Shown one piece after another: positions 11,059 through 21,393 of a DNA stretch of 64,000 nucleotides. Origin of the DNA: Pratylenchus scribneri (lineage: Eukaryota > Nematoda > Chromadorea > Rhabditida > Pratylenchidae). The stretch covers positions 372,001 through 436,000 of the forward strand of contig JAQSEB010000107.1 in assembly GCA_030063045.1 (NCBI GenBank), read 5' to 3'. The notes below the pieces were generated by a model that ran no database searches, was not told the origin of the DNA, and saw only the letters and a list, made by a program, of their open reading frames with translations. The position numbers and the translations under genes were made by a program. Every line of letters starts with the position of its first letter. Position 1 is the stretch's first letter.

Positions 11059-12036
11059 AATTTCCATTGAAATTTGCATTTATATCTATTTTAAATATTA
11101 CCTTGAATAAAAATTGATTTAATATTTGTAAATTCTCATAAAAATCAAAATAAAATATTAATTAAAAATATTTTAATAAATAAAGATGTCTTATTAAGCT
11201 TTTCACAAGTTTAATTCAAAATGGTCGCGCAGCGAAAAAATTTGACCCAAAAATAGCCGGCGAAAAATTATAAGAAATTTATTAACTTGGTATGATTTGT
11301 GAAATTATGGCAGAAATATTGCATGATCAAAAAATATGGCAAAAATATGGCAAGGTTATCAAAAATATTTATCCCGAAATGGCATCCATGTACTAAAGGC
11401 CATAAAATTGACATGAAACTATATTATTTTTAATTGAATTTATTCTATTTTAATTAGTTATATTGATAATTTTTTAATATTTCACTTTGTCAATTTGATA
11501 AATTTTTTTGATAATTTTATAAAAAATAAATCAATCTTTCCAATTTTCGACATCGTTTGCAATTTGGAATTAATTTTTTCAATAAAAATTTTCTCAATAT
11601 ATATTTTCTCCCGAATAAAATTATTCCAATTGATCGCATCATTTTATTGCAATTTTATTGCTTAAAAATCGAAATAAATTAATTTATTGATTTGATACTA
11701 TTAATAAATAAATAAAATAATTAGCCATATAAAATCATTTTATTTACCCAAAATTTTTCAGTTCAAAAATTCAACATTTTTAAGCTTAAAGAAATTTTAG
11801 AACTTACTCTTATAGGTTATGGCTTAAAATAAGTAAAATCTGATTTTAATTTGGCCATTTTTTGTACCCAAAAAAATTACAATATTTCAATAAATTTTAT
11901 CAAATTTATTGATTTTTTTGGGTAAATATTTAATTTTACTTTATAATAATCTCAATTTACTGATATAAATCATTTTTAGAAGATAAATTCAACAAAAAAA
12001 AAATAAAATTTATAAAAAAAATAATATTTGTGAAAA
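11059..12036. other. AT-rich intergenic region
   Basis: No gene or RNA is seen. Around 11.22-11.4 kb there is a segment (GGTCGCGCAGCGAAAAAATT and tandem AATATGGC phrases) resembling the interior of the fold-back element at 33.03-33.31 kb, probably a degraded relative. The rest is AT-rich sequence without distinctive structure. Confidence 0.5.
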
Positions 12037-15000
12037 ATGTCTAAAATAGCATATTTATTATTCCTATTGCTATTGTATTTATGCCATCAACATTTCTTTG
12101 TCGATGGTGTTCCGGATTATTATATGGACTTGGAAGGTGGAAATGGAAACATTGAATTGTTTCCACCTGCTGCTGCTATGTCGATTCCTGAATAGTGCAA
12201 ATGTGAATGTTTTCTACTTATAATAGACCAGAAACTGGTTTTAGAGACACTACCAACCTTATCCCATTTTGTACATCTCATCGAGACGCATTGAATGGTT
12301 TATAAAATGCAGGTTTTGGGCTAAAATTAATGAGTTTAAAACCAAATATAGGAAAATGGTTTGAACGGTTTACTACCCTCAAATTTTGACTAAACCATGA
12401 CAAATTATATACAAATCGATGCGACTCGATGAAATCTACAAAATGGTATAAAGTTTTTAGAGTCTAAAACCGGTTTCTGATTTATTATAAGTCGATAACG
12501 CCCACATTTGCACTATTCAGTAAACGCCCAAATTTGCAAGGCCCTTTGTCTATTCAGGAATCGACCCCGCATGGTTTCCTGCTGCTGGCAGTCGATCTGG
12601 GCTACAGCGACGAAATGCATTCCGGCGATCACGAAATACACGATCTCAGCAGTTCAATAATGTTCAAAATGGTGGTGGTGCCGGATACATTGGAGGATAT
12701 TCGCAAGGAGGAATTGAACGAGCTGATTCAATTTCATCCTCCGCATCGTCCACATCCACATCATCATCGGGGGGCACACTTCGGAGTTATTATAATCATC
12801 TGCGAGAATCATCGGCGGGCAATAATAGGCCAGCATCCAAACATTCTGCTGAATTGGAATTGCCATGGATTGATGAAGGTATAGGTTAAAAGTAGAGACC
12901 GGCGTTTTTTGGGCATTTTTTATGAGTCCGCAATCCGGCACATTTTAAAACTGTACCGGGCCCGGAACTCGGCCCGGAAATTTTTTCATAATTTTTTAAA
13001 AACCGGCCAAAACCGGCTCTTTTTTTGCCGGGCCCGAGTAATTTATGCTGAAAAAAAACCCGAAACCGGGCCTGGAAAATTTTAAAAGCCGGACTCTAGT
13101 TAAAAGTTTAAAAACGTTCACTCTCGAATTTTTCACAACCCAAATCAATCGATTTATCATTTGTATATTAATTTTGAATTTAGCCGATTGATTTCCCCTG
13201 ATTTATAAGAATGTTACTGATGAAAAATAATTAATGGATTTGATAAAAAATTTTATGAATGAGAGAAAAAAATTTAAATATAGGCCTTTCGTTGTTGGCA
13301 ATATTATATTTATGATTATGATCAATCATTTCAATGTCAGAATGTTCTACACATTTAGAATTTAATCTAATAACAATAAAATTTTTATTCTGCAATCAAT
13401 ATTATAATTTTCCAACAAATTTGATTTTAGATTCAGACAGTGTACCATATTTTGAAGTGTATCTTAATCGCTATCATATGGTGATTTTTTTGAATTTTAA
13501 TATTTTTATTAATTTAGAAATAATTTTTGCTATTAAATTTTTTAGTAATTTATTAATATTTTAATTTTTAAAACTTCTTTTCAAAATTTTGTATTTTTTG
13601 ACATTAATTTTTTGGATAGTATTTAATTTGGCGAATAAATTATGGAAAATGGCGATAAGCTTATAACGGTTTAGTGGTTTGTCCTAGTCCCACAAACCCT
13701 ATACCCAATCGATAGATCTCGTCAAGCCGCGTCGATTGGTATATAATTTGTCATGGTTTGTATTTTAATGGGTTTCAAACCAATCAACAAATGGTTTAAA
13801 CGGTTTAATATTCCTAATTTTTTTTATCAAAGCATGACAAAATATATACCAATCGACGCGGCTTGACGAGATCTATCGTTTGGATAAGGACAAACCACTA
13901 AACCGTTAAAATCTGTTATTTCTTTATTCGGCATTTTCAATAATTTATTCGGTAAATTAAATACTATCCAATTATTAATATTTTATTTTTTAATACTTCT
14001 TTTCAAATTTTTTTTATTTTTTGACATTAATTTTTTTAGTATTAAAATATTTTGCCACTAACTAAAATTATTTTCTTTCATAAATTTTTATGTGAATTTT
14101 TTGTAGTATCTTATCAATTTTTATACATCATAGTTTTAATGATAAAAAATTTTCCTGGCTAAAATAATAAAATTTTTTAAAGGGAAAGACAGCTCAAAAA
14201 TTGAACAAAAAATTTGGCCGATTTGCACCAATGTATATTAGTATTTTAATTCTATTAAAATTTAATTTAAATTTATAGTTATCATAGCGGTGTTGAAATT
14301 CGATCACCGCAAACTTATAATCGAAAAGGTAAAATATTAGAATTTAAAATAAAAAAATTACTTAAATCACAATATTTTAGAATATAGCCTTGAAATTGAC
14401 AAAAATGATAGACCCTTCATTAATCATTTACCCTATGGAAGTACATTCACGAAAAGACTTGGATTCATACCACAGTATAAAATTTTAATTTAAAATATTA
14501 ATAAATTCTAAAATGTATTTTGTCTATTAATATTTGCCAAATACATCAAAATTAATTGGCAAACGTAAAGAAGAAGTGCAGTCTGGCCGGGTTTTGATTT
14601 TTAAAATAAGGAAAACACGTTTTGGGAGTTATTTTAAGCGGGCAATTTTTCTTCCTTGGTCGAATGGTTAAGGTGGGAGAAGCTAATCGGAGGCACGTGT
14701 TCGAATCCCTCCAAGGTCCAATAATTTTTTCAGACCACAACCACACTTCTTTGCATATACCAATTAATTATTAATATAAATTTAAAGTAAATCACGACTG
14801 ATGGGCATAACAAAATTGCACCCAGAAAATATTGATGCATACGTCCGAGAATTGGACCAATACAAATTTGGCGGTGAAAAATATCAAGAGTTCGGAAATA
14901 ATTGTAATAATTGTGCCAAAGCAATTCTGAAGCATACATTGAGTCCGGAAAACTCGTTCGGAGGTCAACAACCTCATCAAACTCAGGGTAAATGGAAATC

Positions 15001-15088
15001 GCGTTACAATCGATTGGGCAATTCACTTCGGCGATTGCCCAAATTCATGCAGAAAAGAATGGGAAAATTTGGATCATTGTTTAATTAG
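12037..15088 (+). CDS. Secreted PPPDE-domain putative thiol peptidase
   Basis: Exons: 12037-12179, 12541-12878, 13431-13480, 14183-14232, 14279-14328, 14381-14474, 14788-15088, totalling exactly 341 codons plus stop. Exon 1 encodes a signal peptide (MSKIAYLLFLLLLYLCHQHF). Exon 2 encodes a Gly/Ser-rich linker. Exons 3-7 match the PPPDE fold in order: a beta strand (VPYFEVYLNRYHM), the catalytic-His segment IYHSGVEI, EYSLEI, and the catalytic-Cys segment FGNNCNNCAKAIL. The family contains deSUMOylating and deubiquitinating isopeptidases, normally intracellular, so the signal peptide is unusual. The C-terminus is basic (KSRYNRLGNSLRRLPKF). The exon 1/2 junction is the weakest part: a fold-back element sits there, and the chosen splice sites (AT/GTCGATT, TGCAAG/GCCC) keep the frame but are not independently proven. 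Confidence 0.75.
12180..12563. mobile_element. Fold-back element interrupting the PPPDE gene
   Basis: The arms read GTCGATTCCTGAATAG at the left and CTATTCAGGAATCGAC at the right. Inside are matching TGCAAATGTG/CACATTTGCA and ACTTATAATA/TATTATAAGT segments, then the family core (AAATTATATACAAATCGATG). The arms align with the element at 29634-29994, which shares GTCGATTCC, GACAAAG and AATAAATCAGAAAC. The flanks both read TTTCC..CTGCTGCTG in the same coding frame, suggesting insertion into an exon with a target duplication. A GT at the left end and an AG 23 bp inside the right end allow splicing. Confidence 0.75.
12893..13103. mobile_element. GC-rich fold-back element, 'CCGGGCCC' family
   Basis: Terminal arms are AGAGACCGGCGTTTT at the left and AAAAGCCGGACTCTAG at the right. 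Internal complementary phrases are GTACCGGGCCCGG, GGCCAAAACCGGC and GCCGGGCCCGAG. It lies in the intron between exons 2 and 3 of the PPPDE gene. No coding capacity. Confidence 0.65.
13545..14035. mobile_element. Fold-back element with long flanking direct repeats
   Basis: The element spans 13614-13969 and has terminal arms GGATAGTATTTAATTTGGCG and TAAATTAAATACTATCC, then GGTTTAGTGGTTTGTCCTAG and its complement, and the GATCTCGTCAAGC core. It lies in the intron between exons 3 and 4 of the PPPDE gene. It is flanked by a diverged direct repeat of about 65 bp (13545-13613 and 13973-14035, sharing ACTTCTTTTCAAA and TTTTTTGACATTAATTTTTT). This is far longer than a normal target duplication. Confidence 0.75.
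14648..14722 (+). repeat. tRNA-Ser(GCT)-like sequence, SINE or tRNA pseudogene
   Basis: The segment has an A-box-like TGGTCGAATGGTTAAGG, an anticodon-loop-like AAGCTAATC and a B-box-like GTTCGAATCCC, in the order of a tRNA-Ser(GCT). The long variable arm is missing and the acceptor and T stems do not pair in standard geometry, although CCTTGG near the start can pair with CCAAGG at the end. It is therefore not a functional tRNA but a pol III-type remnant. It sits in the last intron of the PPPDE gene. Confidence 0.6.
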
Positions 15089-15170
15089 TAACATCATTTG
15101 ATTTTGAGTGAAACAATTGGCTTATTTCCATAATTTTCGATAAAATATGATTTAGACGCATATTAAAATT

Positions 15171-15583
15171 AAGGGAGAAATTTAAAAATGGCGAAAAAAA
15201 ACATTGAAAATGGCGAAAAAGAGTATTGAAAATGGCGAAAAGTTTATACCGGTTTAGCATTTTGTCTAAAATTCACAAACCATATACCATTGGATAGAGC
15301 TCGTCAAGAAGCGTCGAATGGTATATAATTTGTCATGGTTTAATTGGTTTTGAATCAAACCCCATATGATGGTTTAAGTGGTTTAAAACCCTTAATTTTT
15401 GATTAAACCATGACAAAATTATATAAAAGTCGGCGCGTTTTGACTTTGACGAGATCTATCGATTGGATATAAGGTTTGGGGGTCTAGGACAAACCATAAA
15501 CCGTTATAACCTTTTCGCCATTTTCAATGTTTTTTTTCGCCATTTTCAATGTTTTTTTCGCCAAATTAAATACCATCCTTAAA
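15171..15583. mobile_element. Fold-back element downstream of the PPPDE gene
   Basis: Arms: ATGGCGAAAAAAAACATTG and a partial tandem repeat of the same phrase at the left; the complement CATTTTCAATGTTTTTTTCG is also repeated at the right, ending AAATTAAATACCATCC. The core has the ATTTGTCATGGTTT and CCATGACAAAATTATA pair. It belongs to the family at 13.6 kb and 58.4 kb and is intergenic. Confidence 0.8.
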
Positions 15584-16380
15584 ATTAATTTATATTTGCT
15601 TGCGTTTATTTTATGGTTAAATACCCTTTTTACTAAATTGTTAAAACAAAAAATTAAACAAATAAAAATTTAATTAATTTAAAAAATCAATAGAATTATC
15701 ATTGTTCCCCATATCATCATTTAACAATCCCAATTCTTGTTAAAGTACATTTTTCACTCTTCCCTGACAAAATTTGCACGGAGTGAATCGCCATACAAAT
15801 TGACAGCCGTAAAAAGTTGGAATATGAAATATTTTGCAGGCAATTCCACCTTATTAGTTTATTTTAAATTATTTATTTTAATCAATTTATTTTGCTTATA
15901 TAAATTTATTTTTTAATATCTATTCTTTGAATAAAAAACTGATTTATTATTTGTAAATCCTATAAAATATATAAATAAAAATATTTTAATTAAAATTCAT
16001 TTAGCATTTTTCTATCATCGTTTGATGGAAATATTCATTTTTAACTTTTCTTCATTATTTTTTTAAATATGAAAAAAAATGTTGACTATTTTCAAAATTA
16101 TAGCCATATTTGCTATTATGTCCAATGCCCATTTGTTTCATTTTTTATATTTGACGAACACCAGAGCCATTCTTATGACAAAAGTTCAAAAAGTAGAATT
16201 TAAAGCAATTTATAAAATAATCGTTTATTATAGTGGCTTCCGTAAATATTTATCAAAACATATAAAAAAAAGTTTTACATTTAATTTTTATATAAAAATT
16301 TTATAAAATATTTAATAATAAAAAATATAAAATTTATGGATGGAATAATTTCATAAAATTTTGTCCATTTTGCCTCTGCC
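15584..16380. other. Intergenic region with a doubtful small secreted ORF
   Basis: Mostly AT-rich. A 75-codon plus-strand ORF at 16079-16306 begins with a hydrophobic signal-like stretch (MLTIFKIIAIFAIMSNAHLF). Its second half overlaps sequence shared with the 3' flank of paralogue A at 460-540, where it is not open, so I do not call it a gene. Nothing else is supported. Confidence 0.4.
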
Positions 16381-19300
16381 TCAAAAACAATGCCCAATGG
16401 ATTCCAATAATTGTTTGAACATTTCCGGTGTGACCTCTCCTCTTTTTTCCTCACTCAATTCGTCAGTCGCCTTCACAATTTTAGCCAAATTTCGTAGAAC
16501 TTAAAAAATAGATTTTAAAATTTTTAAACGGTCGTAGAAAATGGGAATTTTTCGATTTGAAAGCCGAGTTGCTTTTAAGATTATAGTACAAGGAGGTAAT
16601 TGCCAATCCGGGAAGATAATATTCCATTTGAAAGCTTAAAATTTCCTCTACATTTTTTCATTTTTATATTTTAAGAAATCCAAGTTTTTAAAAAAATTAC
16701 TTATCTTTGAGTATAATAAACTCGAATTTTTTGGGGCTTTGAGGAAAATCCGCTTATTTTATAAATTGTTGGAAGTTTTAAAAAAAATAAAAATTCCTTT
16801 TTTAGAGGGCATCCAGGGCTTTCAAATGGCATATCATTTTCCCAAATTGATTATTTCCTTGTTGAGTTATGTCCAAAAACATTCGGTTCATTAATGAAAT
16901 TGCGGTATCGAAATTTTTTTCTCACATTTTTTAGTGGATTTCAATCGATTTTTTGTCTGCTCAATATCCTCCAAAATTTCCTGATTTCTTTCCAATTCAT
17001 CCCACAACAAATCTATTTCAAAGAATTTAAAAGCATTTTCGAATATTTCAGCCATTTTTTGGAGATTTTCAACAAAATTTTGCCCGCCCAAATTATGCCA
17101 ATTCAACCATTCAACTTGCTTTACAAAATTGGGCCAATATAAATAATTTTCTAACATATTTTCGGCCACTTTTATTCGTGTTTTTCCCGTTCCTTCAACA
17201 CTGAAAATTACAAAGAATAAATAATATATTATAAAAAAAAATAAAATAAAAATTTACTAAATAATTTTTCTTTCTTTTATATTAATGATTTTTATTTTTA
17301 ATCTTAAATATTTGGCCGTAATTAAAATTGTTAAAAGGAATTGGACTCATCTGGGAAAACAAATAATAAATTAAATAATTATTCTTTCATATTTTTGGCA
17401 AATTTTTTTCTACATTTATAGAAATTAATATATTTGAAAAATATTTTCACACCTTTCGTTTTTTAGTTTACCAACTTCCGTACATAATACATAATTTCGG
17501 TTCAGCAAATACAGAATGGCACGGGCAAAAGCCGCATCGGTGGCACTGTTGAAAACATATGGATTAATAAAATTTATGAGAAAATATTAATTTACCCAAA
17601 AATTTTTATATTGAAAAATTGGAATTTTTATGATCATTATATTATAACTTAGCCTTGTTAAAGTGCCGGGTTTCGGAATAGATTTAGGGGCTAAAGCTAA
17701 CTTATTATTATTACTCAAGAAAGGATTTGGTACTTTGGGGTTATGCCATCGCAGTTTTCCTTTTTTTGACCATAACATTCTGGCCAATAATATCATTTTG
17801 ATATCAAAATTTTCCTCAGAAAAAGCTTAATATACAATGATATGAAAAATGGCTTATATGCTTAAACGCACAGTCCTCTTACCCCAGAGGATTTGGGCAA
17901 TTTTCTTTTTTTTGTCATAACTTATAATTTTTTGGTAAAAAATTAATCATTTTCATATGAAAATCCTCTCTGGAAATAGCGTATTCCTATGGTATAAATA
18001 TTTTGATTAATTTAATTAAAGATTGTGTAAATATTGGCCCAAATTCACAGCTATTCACCCCCAAACCCCATAGCTCACTGTTTGTTGACACTGTACTTAT
18101 CCAACTTCAAATTCCCATAAAACCAATATATATCGAAGATTGCATGCAAATGGTCCGAATCCTCCACCGAGAATTCCGGATGTTCCAAGTAGGCAATTTT
18201 AGCAGCTTTCACACCGGATCGCATTTTTTGCACGAATTCCTCTAGAATTGGCCCAGACCTTCTGGCCACCTCTTTGGCCCTTTCCCTTTTTATCCATTCC
18301 TCATTGAAATTCTTTGCTAAAATTCTTCCATTTTCCTCATCTTTTCCTTCCATTTTGTTATTCTTCCACTTTACTTCATTTAAATTCTTTTTATTCTCAA
18401 CTTTTGACAACTTTTTTCCATATCTACCATGGCCCTTTTCTTCTGATTTTTTAAAGCCAAAATATTTATAATAAATTTTAATTTTTAGGTCTGATATTTT
18501 TTGTTTAATATATGTTACGGGCAATTTTGAAAATTGGCCCCTCCCGAATAAATGCAAAGGCCTTTAGCAACCCGATTTTATAAATCGACTCACCCAGAAA
18601 TTCGAAAATTAGCTCATTCGATTCGGCATTGTCGATTTAGTCTATAGAATTTCAATTTCAGATCGATTAGAGCTTAGGAAAAAGTTAGTAAACCAAACTC
18701 GGTTTGGGTTTAAGCAACGGTTCAGCTTTGTAAGATTAATTCATAACAGTTTGAAATAGACTAAATGATCATGCCGAGTCGAAATAGCCAATTCTCGGGT
18801 GACATCTAGAAGCCAAGATTCCCAAAATCAGCTTGACCAATATCTAAAGATTTCCCATAAGAATTTAAAAAATTTGTTCAAAAACATTCCACGAATTACT
18901 AATTTACTTTCATTTTTGCTCAATTCACATCGACTCCTCGTACTCACCATTCCCGTTTTCAATGTGCCTTCTTTCCTCACTATTTGGCTGTTTTTTCTTC
19001 ATCAACCATTGATTTGGAAATTGCCATCCCCCAATTCCAAATCCGGGCGGATTCCATTCCCAAATGGGCGAATCCTCCGAATCCGATTCGTCTGGAGCTG
19101 AATTCGCCTTCGCTTTTACCATCTTCGAATGTTTCTTTTTATGGATTTTGGGAAATATTTCATAGCCGGTTGACAATGGATTGTTCCCTCTAGCTGCCCC
19201 CCTCATAATCGCCGAATCCCTGCGGCCATTCGAATTGACGGACATTGAGGGGAAATACATTTGATGAGTTTTCATCACTGATAAATTTGCTCTAGGCTGA

Positions 19301-19892
19301 TGAGTTTTAACACCAGCAGATTGTCCGAAAATGCTGGTGATACTTGGGAAACCTTTAATTTTAAATGAATTTTTGATATTAAAATATAATTAACATTGAT
19401 ATTTAAATTTCCGAAAAAGAAAGCACCATTATTTAATTACGCGGCCTATTCTTTTTGCCATATCTCAACAAGGAAATAGCAATCAATTTTGGAAGGCGAT
19501 AAACCATTTGAATGCCCTAAATGTCCTCTAAAAAGTGGCTTGATTAATTTTTTGAAAATTTAAAACAATTTTAAAATGAGTGATTTTTCTTCCAAAATTC
19601 AGGTTTTTATAAAATTTTAAATAACTAAATTGTGGAGGACATTTTGTGCATTCAAATTGTAATCGCCTTCCCGAATGGTTAGTGACTCGTTGAGCTAACT
19701 AAAATGGTTTTAATAGAAATTCCCTTACCATTAAATTCAATACTAAATTATATTTTGAAAATTACTTGGCTTTGAGTGTGCTGCAGGCACATTTTTGATG
19801 AGAGCAGAAGAAAATGGTGATGCAGCAATGAAATAAAAATTCGACCAAAAATTGGCCAAAATTAACAAAAATATTAGCAGGTTGGAACACAT
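16381..19892 (-). CDS. Secreted helical protein, paralogue B (six exons, intact)
   Basis: Exons (5' to 3'): 19892-19766, 19352-18948, 18400-18079, 17545-17453, 17200-16926, 16499-16381; the total is 446 codons plus stop with all phases consistent. Exon 1 encodes a signal peptide (MCSNLLIFLLILANFWSNFY). Exon 2 has RANLS, FPSMSVNSNG, KAKANSAPDESDSE and PPGFGIGGWQFPNQWL. Exon 3 carries EVKWKNNKMEG, RRSGPILEEFVQKMRSGVKA and AYLEHPEF. Exon 4 is ATDAAFARAILYLLNR. Exon 5 is NMLENYLYWP, NWHNLGGQNFVENLQKM and a predicted coiled segment. Exon 6 ends LLESIGHCF, 11 residues shorter than paralogue A. The exon 3 acceptor (TCAAAAG/TTGAG) is chosen by phase. No catalytic motif or known domain is visible; family function is unknown. 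Confidence 0.78.
16560..16880. mobile_element. Fold-back element, 'CCTCTA' family, in paralogue B
   Basis: The left arm contains GATAATATTCCATTTGAAAG and AATTTCCTCTAC. The right arm contains TAGAGGGCATCCAGGGCTTT, AATGGCATATCATTTTC and CCTTGTTGAGTTATG. It lies in the exon 5/6 intron of paralogue B, matching the position of the element at 790-1110 in paralogue A. Confidence 0.7.
19445..19695. mobile_element. Fold-back element, 'CCTCTA' family, in paralogue B intron 1
   Basis: Left arm: CATATCTCAACAAGGAAATA, GGCGATAAACCATTTGAA, AAATGTCCTCTAAAAAGTGG. Right arm: GGAGGACATTTTGTG, TTGTAATCGCCTTCC, GACTCGTTGAGCTAA. It lies between exons 1 and 2 of paralogue B. No coding capacity. Confidence 0.7.
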
Positions 19893-20126
19893 TGAAATGA
19901 GCCAAAGGCAATGTGATCTATTTTTGGAAAGCCCCTTAAATTTCCAAATAATAAAAGCCTTATAAGTAAAAAGGTTTTGCCTTTCGAATTTTGGTAACGA
20001 GTGATTTTTGATGCCATCAAACAAACTTCAAACTCAAACCCTTCCATTCCAAAGTCCGCTTTGGCCATAAGATTTTTCTCTAAATCACTCATTTTCCATT
20101 TCTTTTTGATTCCAATTCTGCCTTTC

Positions 20127-20148
20127 CCCCCCCCCCCCCCCCCCCCTC
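20127..20148 (+). repeat. Poly-C tract of about 21 bases
   Basis: An uninterrupted C run in a roughly 70% AT region, directly after TGCCTTT and before TCTAAAG. Its exact length is likely to be unreliable in any assembly. It falls within the upstream repeat region of paralogue B. Confidence 0.9.
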
Positions 20149-20159
20149 TAAAGCTTCTC

Positions 20160-21180
20160 ACATAAATTCCTTTGCCAAAAACATTTCCTCTTACGATCCC
20201 TCTCGAATTGCTGATAGCTTCCTTTGCCAAAAACAAATTGAACGAAAGGTTCGAATTCGAAAGGCAAACGGAGGAAATTTGGCCAATGCCCAAATAAAGA
20301 TTCTTTAGAAGGAGAAAGGTAAAATGATGGATGAATTGAATAAATCATATGATTGGAGGGCAACCGGATATAACAAAAAAGGTCCTCCTCAAATTGGCCA
20401 ATATTTCCTTTCTCTGCATTTTCATTTTCCATTTCCTCATTGCGCACTCAATTCCCCCTCCTATAGCTTAGTTTCATTCATTAATTCCGCGCACTTTTCA
20501 TAGCTGCTGGCAACTTCCTTGGCCCAAAACACAAATTGGGCGAGCGGTCCGAGAAATGAACGGTGGAAATTTGGCCAGTACCCAAATATAATGTCTTATA
20601 GAAAGAGAAAGGAAAAAAGAGTGGATGAGTTGAATAAAAAAACCATATGAAAGTGAAGATAGGAAAAAAATTTCATTGATCTTAATCCCAATTCTGTCTT
20701 TTTTTTTCATCTCTATATAGCTCCCCAAAAGAAATCCTTGTACTAAAACAATTTCCCCGCAGTTTCTCTTCTAATGGCCACACAGCAGATTCGTTGGCCA
20801 AAAACAAATGCAAGCGGAAAATGCCTTTGGCTAACGCCCAAATAAAGAAAGGAGATAAAAGGATGGGTGATAATAAAAGCATATGAAGATGAGGGTGATT
20901 GAATGGAAAGAAAAAATCTCTCCTCAAATTGCCTAATATTTTTCCTTTTAAATCTTTCATTTTCCATTTCCTCATTTGTCCCAATTCTACCTATTTTTTC
21001 TTTTTATAGCATAATATTTCCGCGCATTATCCCCTTTGAATGGCCGGCCTTGGCTCAAAACAAATTGCCCGAGTGTCCCGAGAGGCAAGCGGCGGAAATT
21101 TAATCAATGCCCAAATAATGACTCTATTGAAGGAGCAAAGAAAGGGTGGATGACTTGAATAAAATCATATGAAGAGAAAT
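20160..21180. repeat. Diverged upstream repeat units, four copies
   Basis: About four tandem but strongly diverged units of roughly 250-300 bp. Each contains an ACAAATTG.. / GGAAATTTGGCCAATGCCCA-like block, then AGAAAGG, GGATGA.TTGAATAAA.., CATATGA, and then a pyrimidine-rich stretch ending TTCATTTTCCATTTCCTCATT. They lie 5' of the signal-peptide exon of paralogue B. The same unit occurs twice 5' of paralogue A. Minus-strand ORFs inside (phrase MENERF..FEE) are not consistent between units, so I treat them as non-coding. Confidence 0.6.
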
Positions 21181-21393
21181 GTGATCAAATGGAATGGAAA
21201 TAACCAAAACGATAATAAAAACAAACAACAATGATCGAATGAAAAGGAAATTGTCAAAAAAACAACTAAAAATAATAATAAAAAAAACAAAAAGTGCATT
21301 TATTCCGTGAAATGCGTGTAACAAAATAAAATAGAATATTGTAATTAAAAGATTTATAATAAATAAATACAAAATAATCTGGAGAATTTTTTG

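Noticed and set aside
12534..12884. 116-codon ORF in the frame reading VDLGYSDEMHSGDHEIHDL as the true frame of this exon
   Set aside because: It is open and protein-like, but its codon third positions are GC-rich unlike neighbours, and its phase does not connect to the PPPDE exons; the neighbouring frame does.
14648..14722. Functional tRNA gene
   Set aside because: A-box and B-box phrases are present, but the acceptor and T stems do not form and the variable arm is missing.
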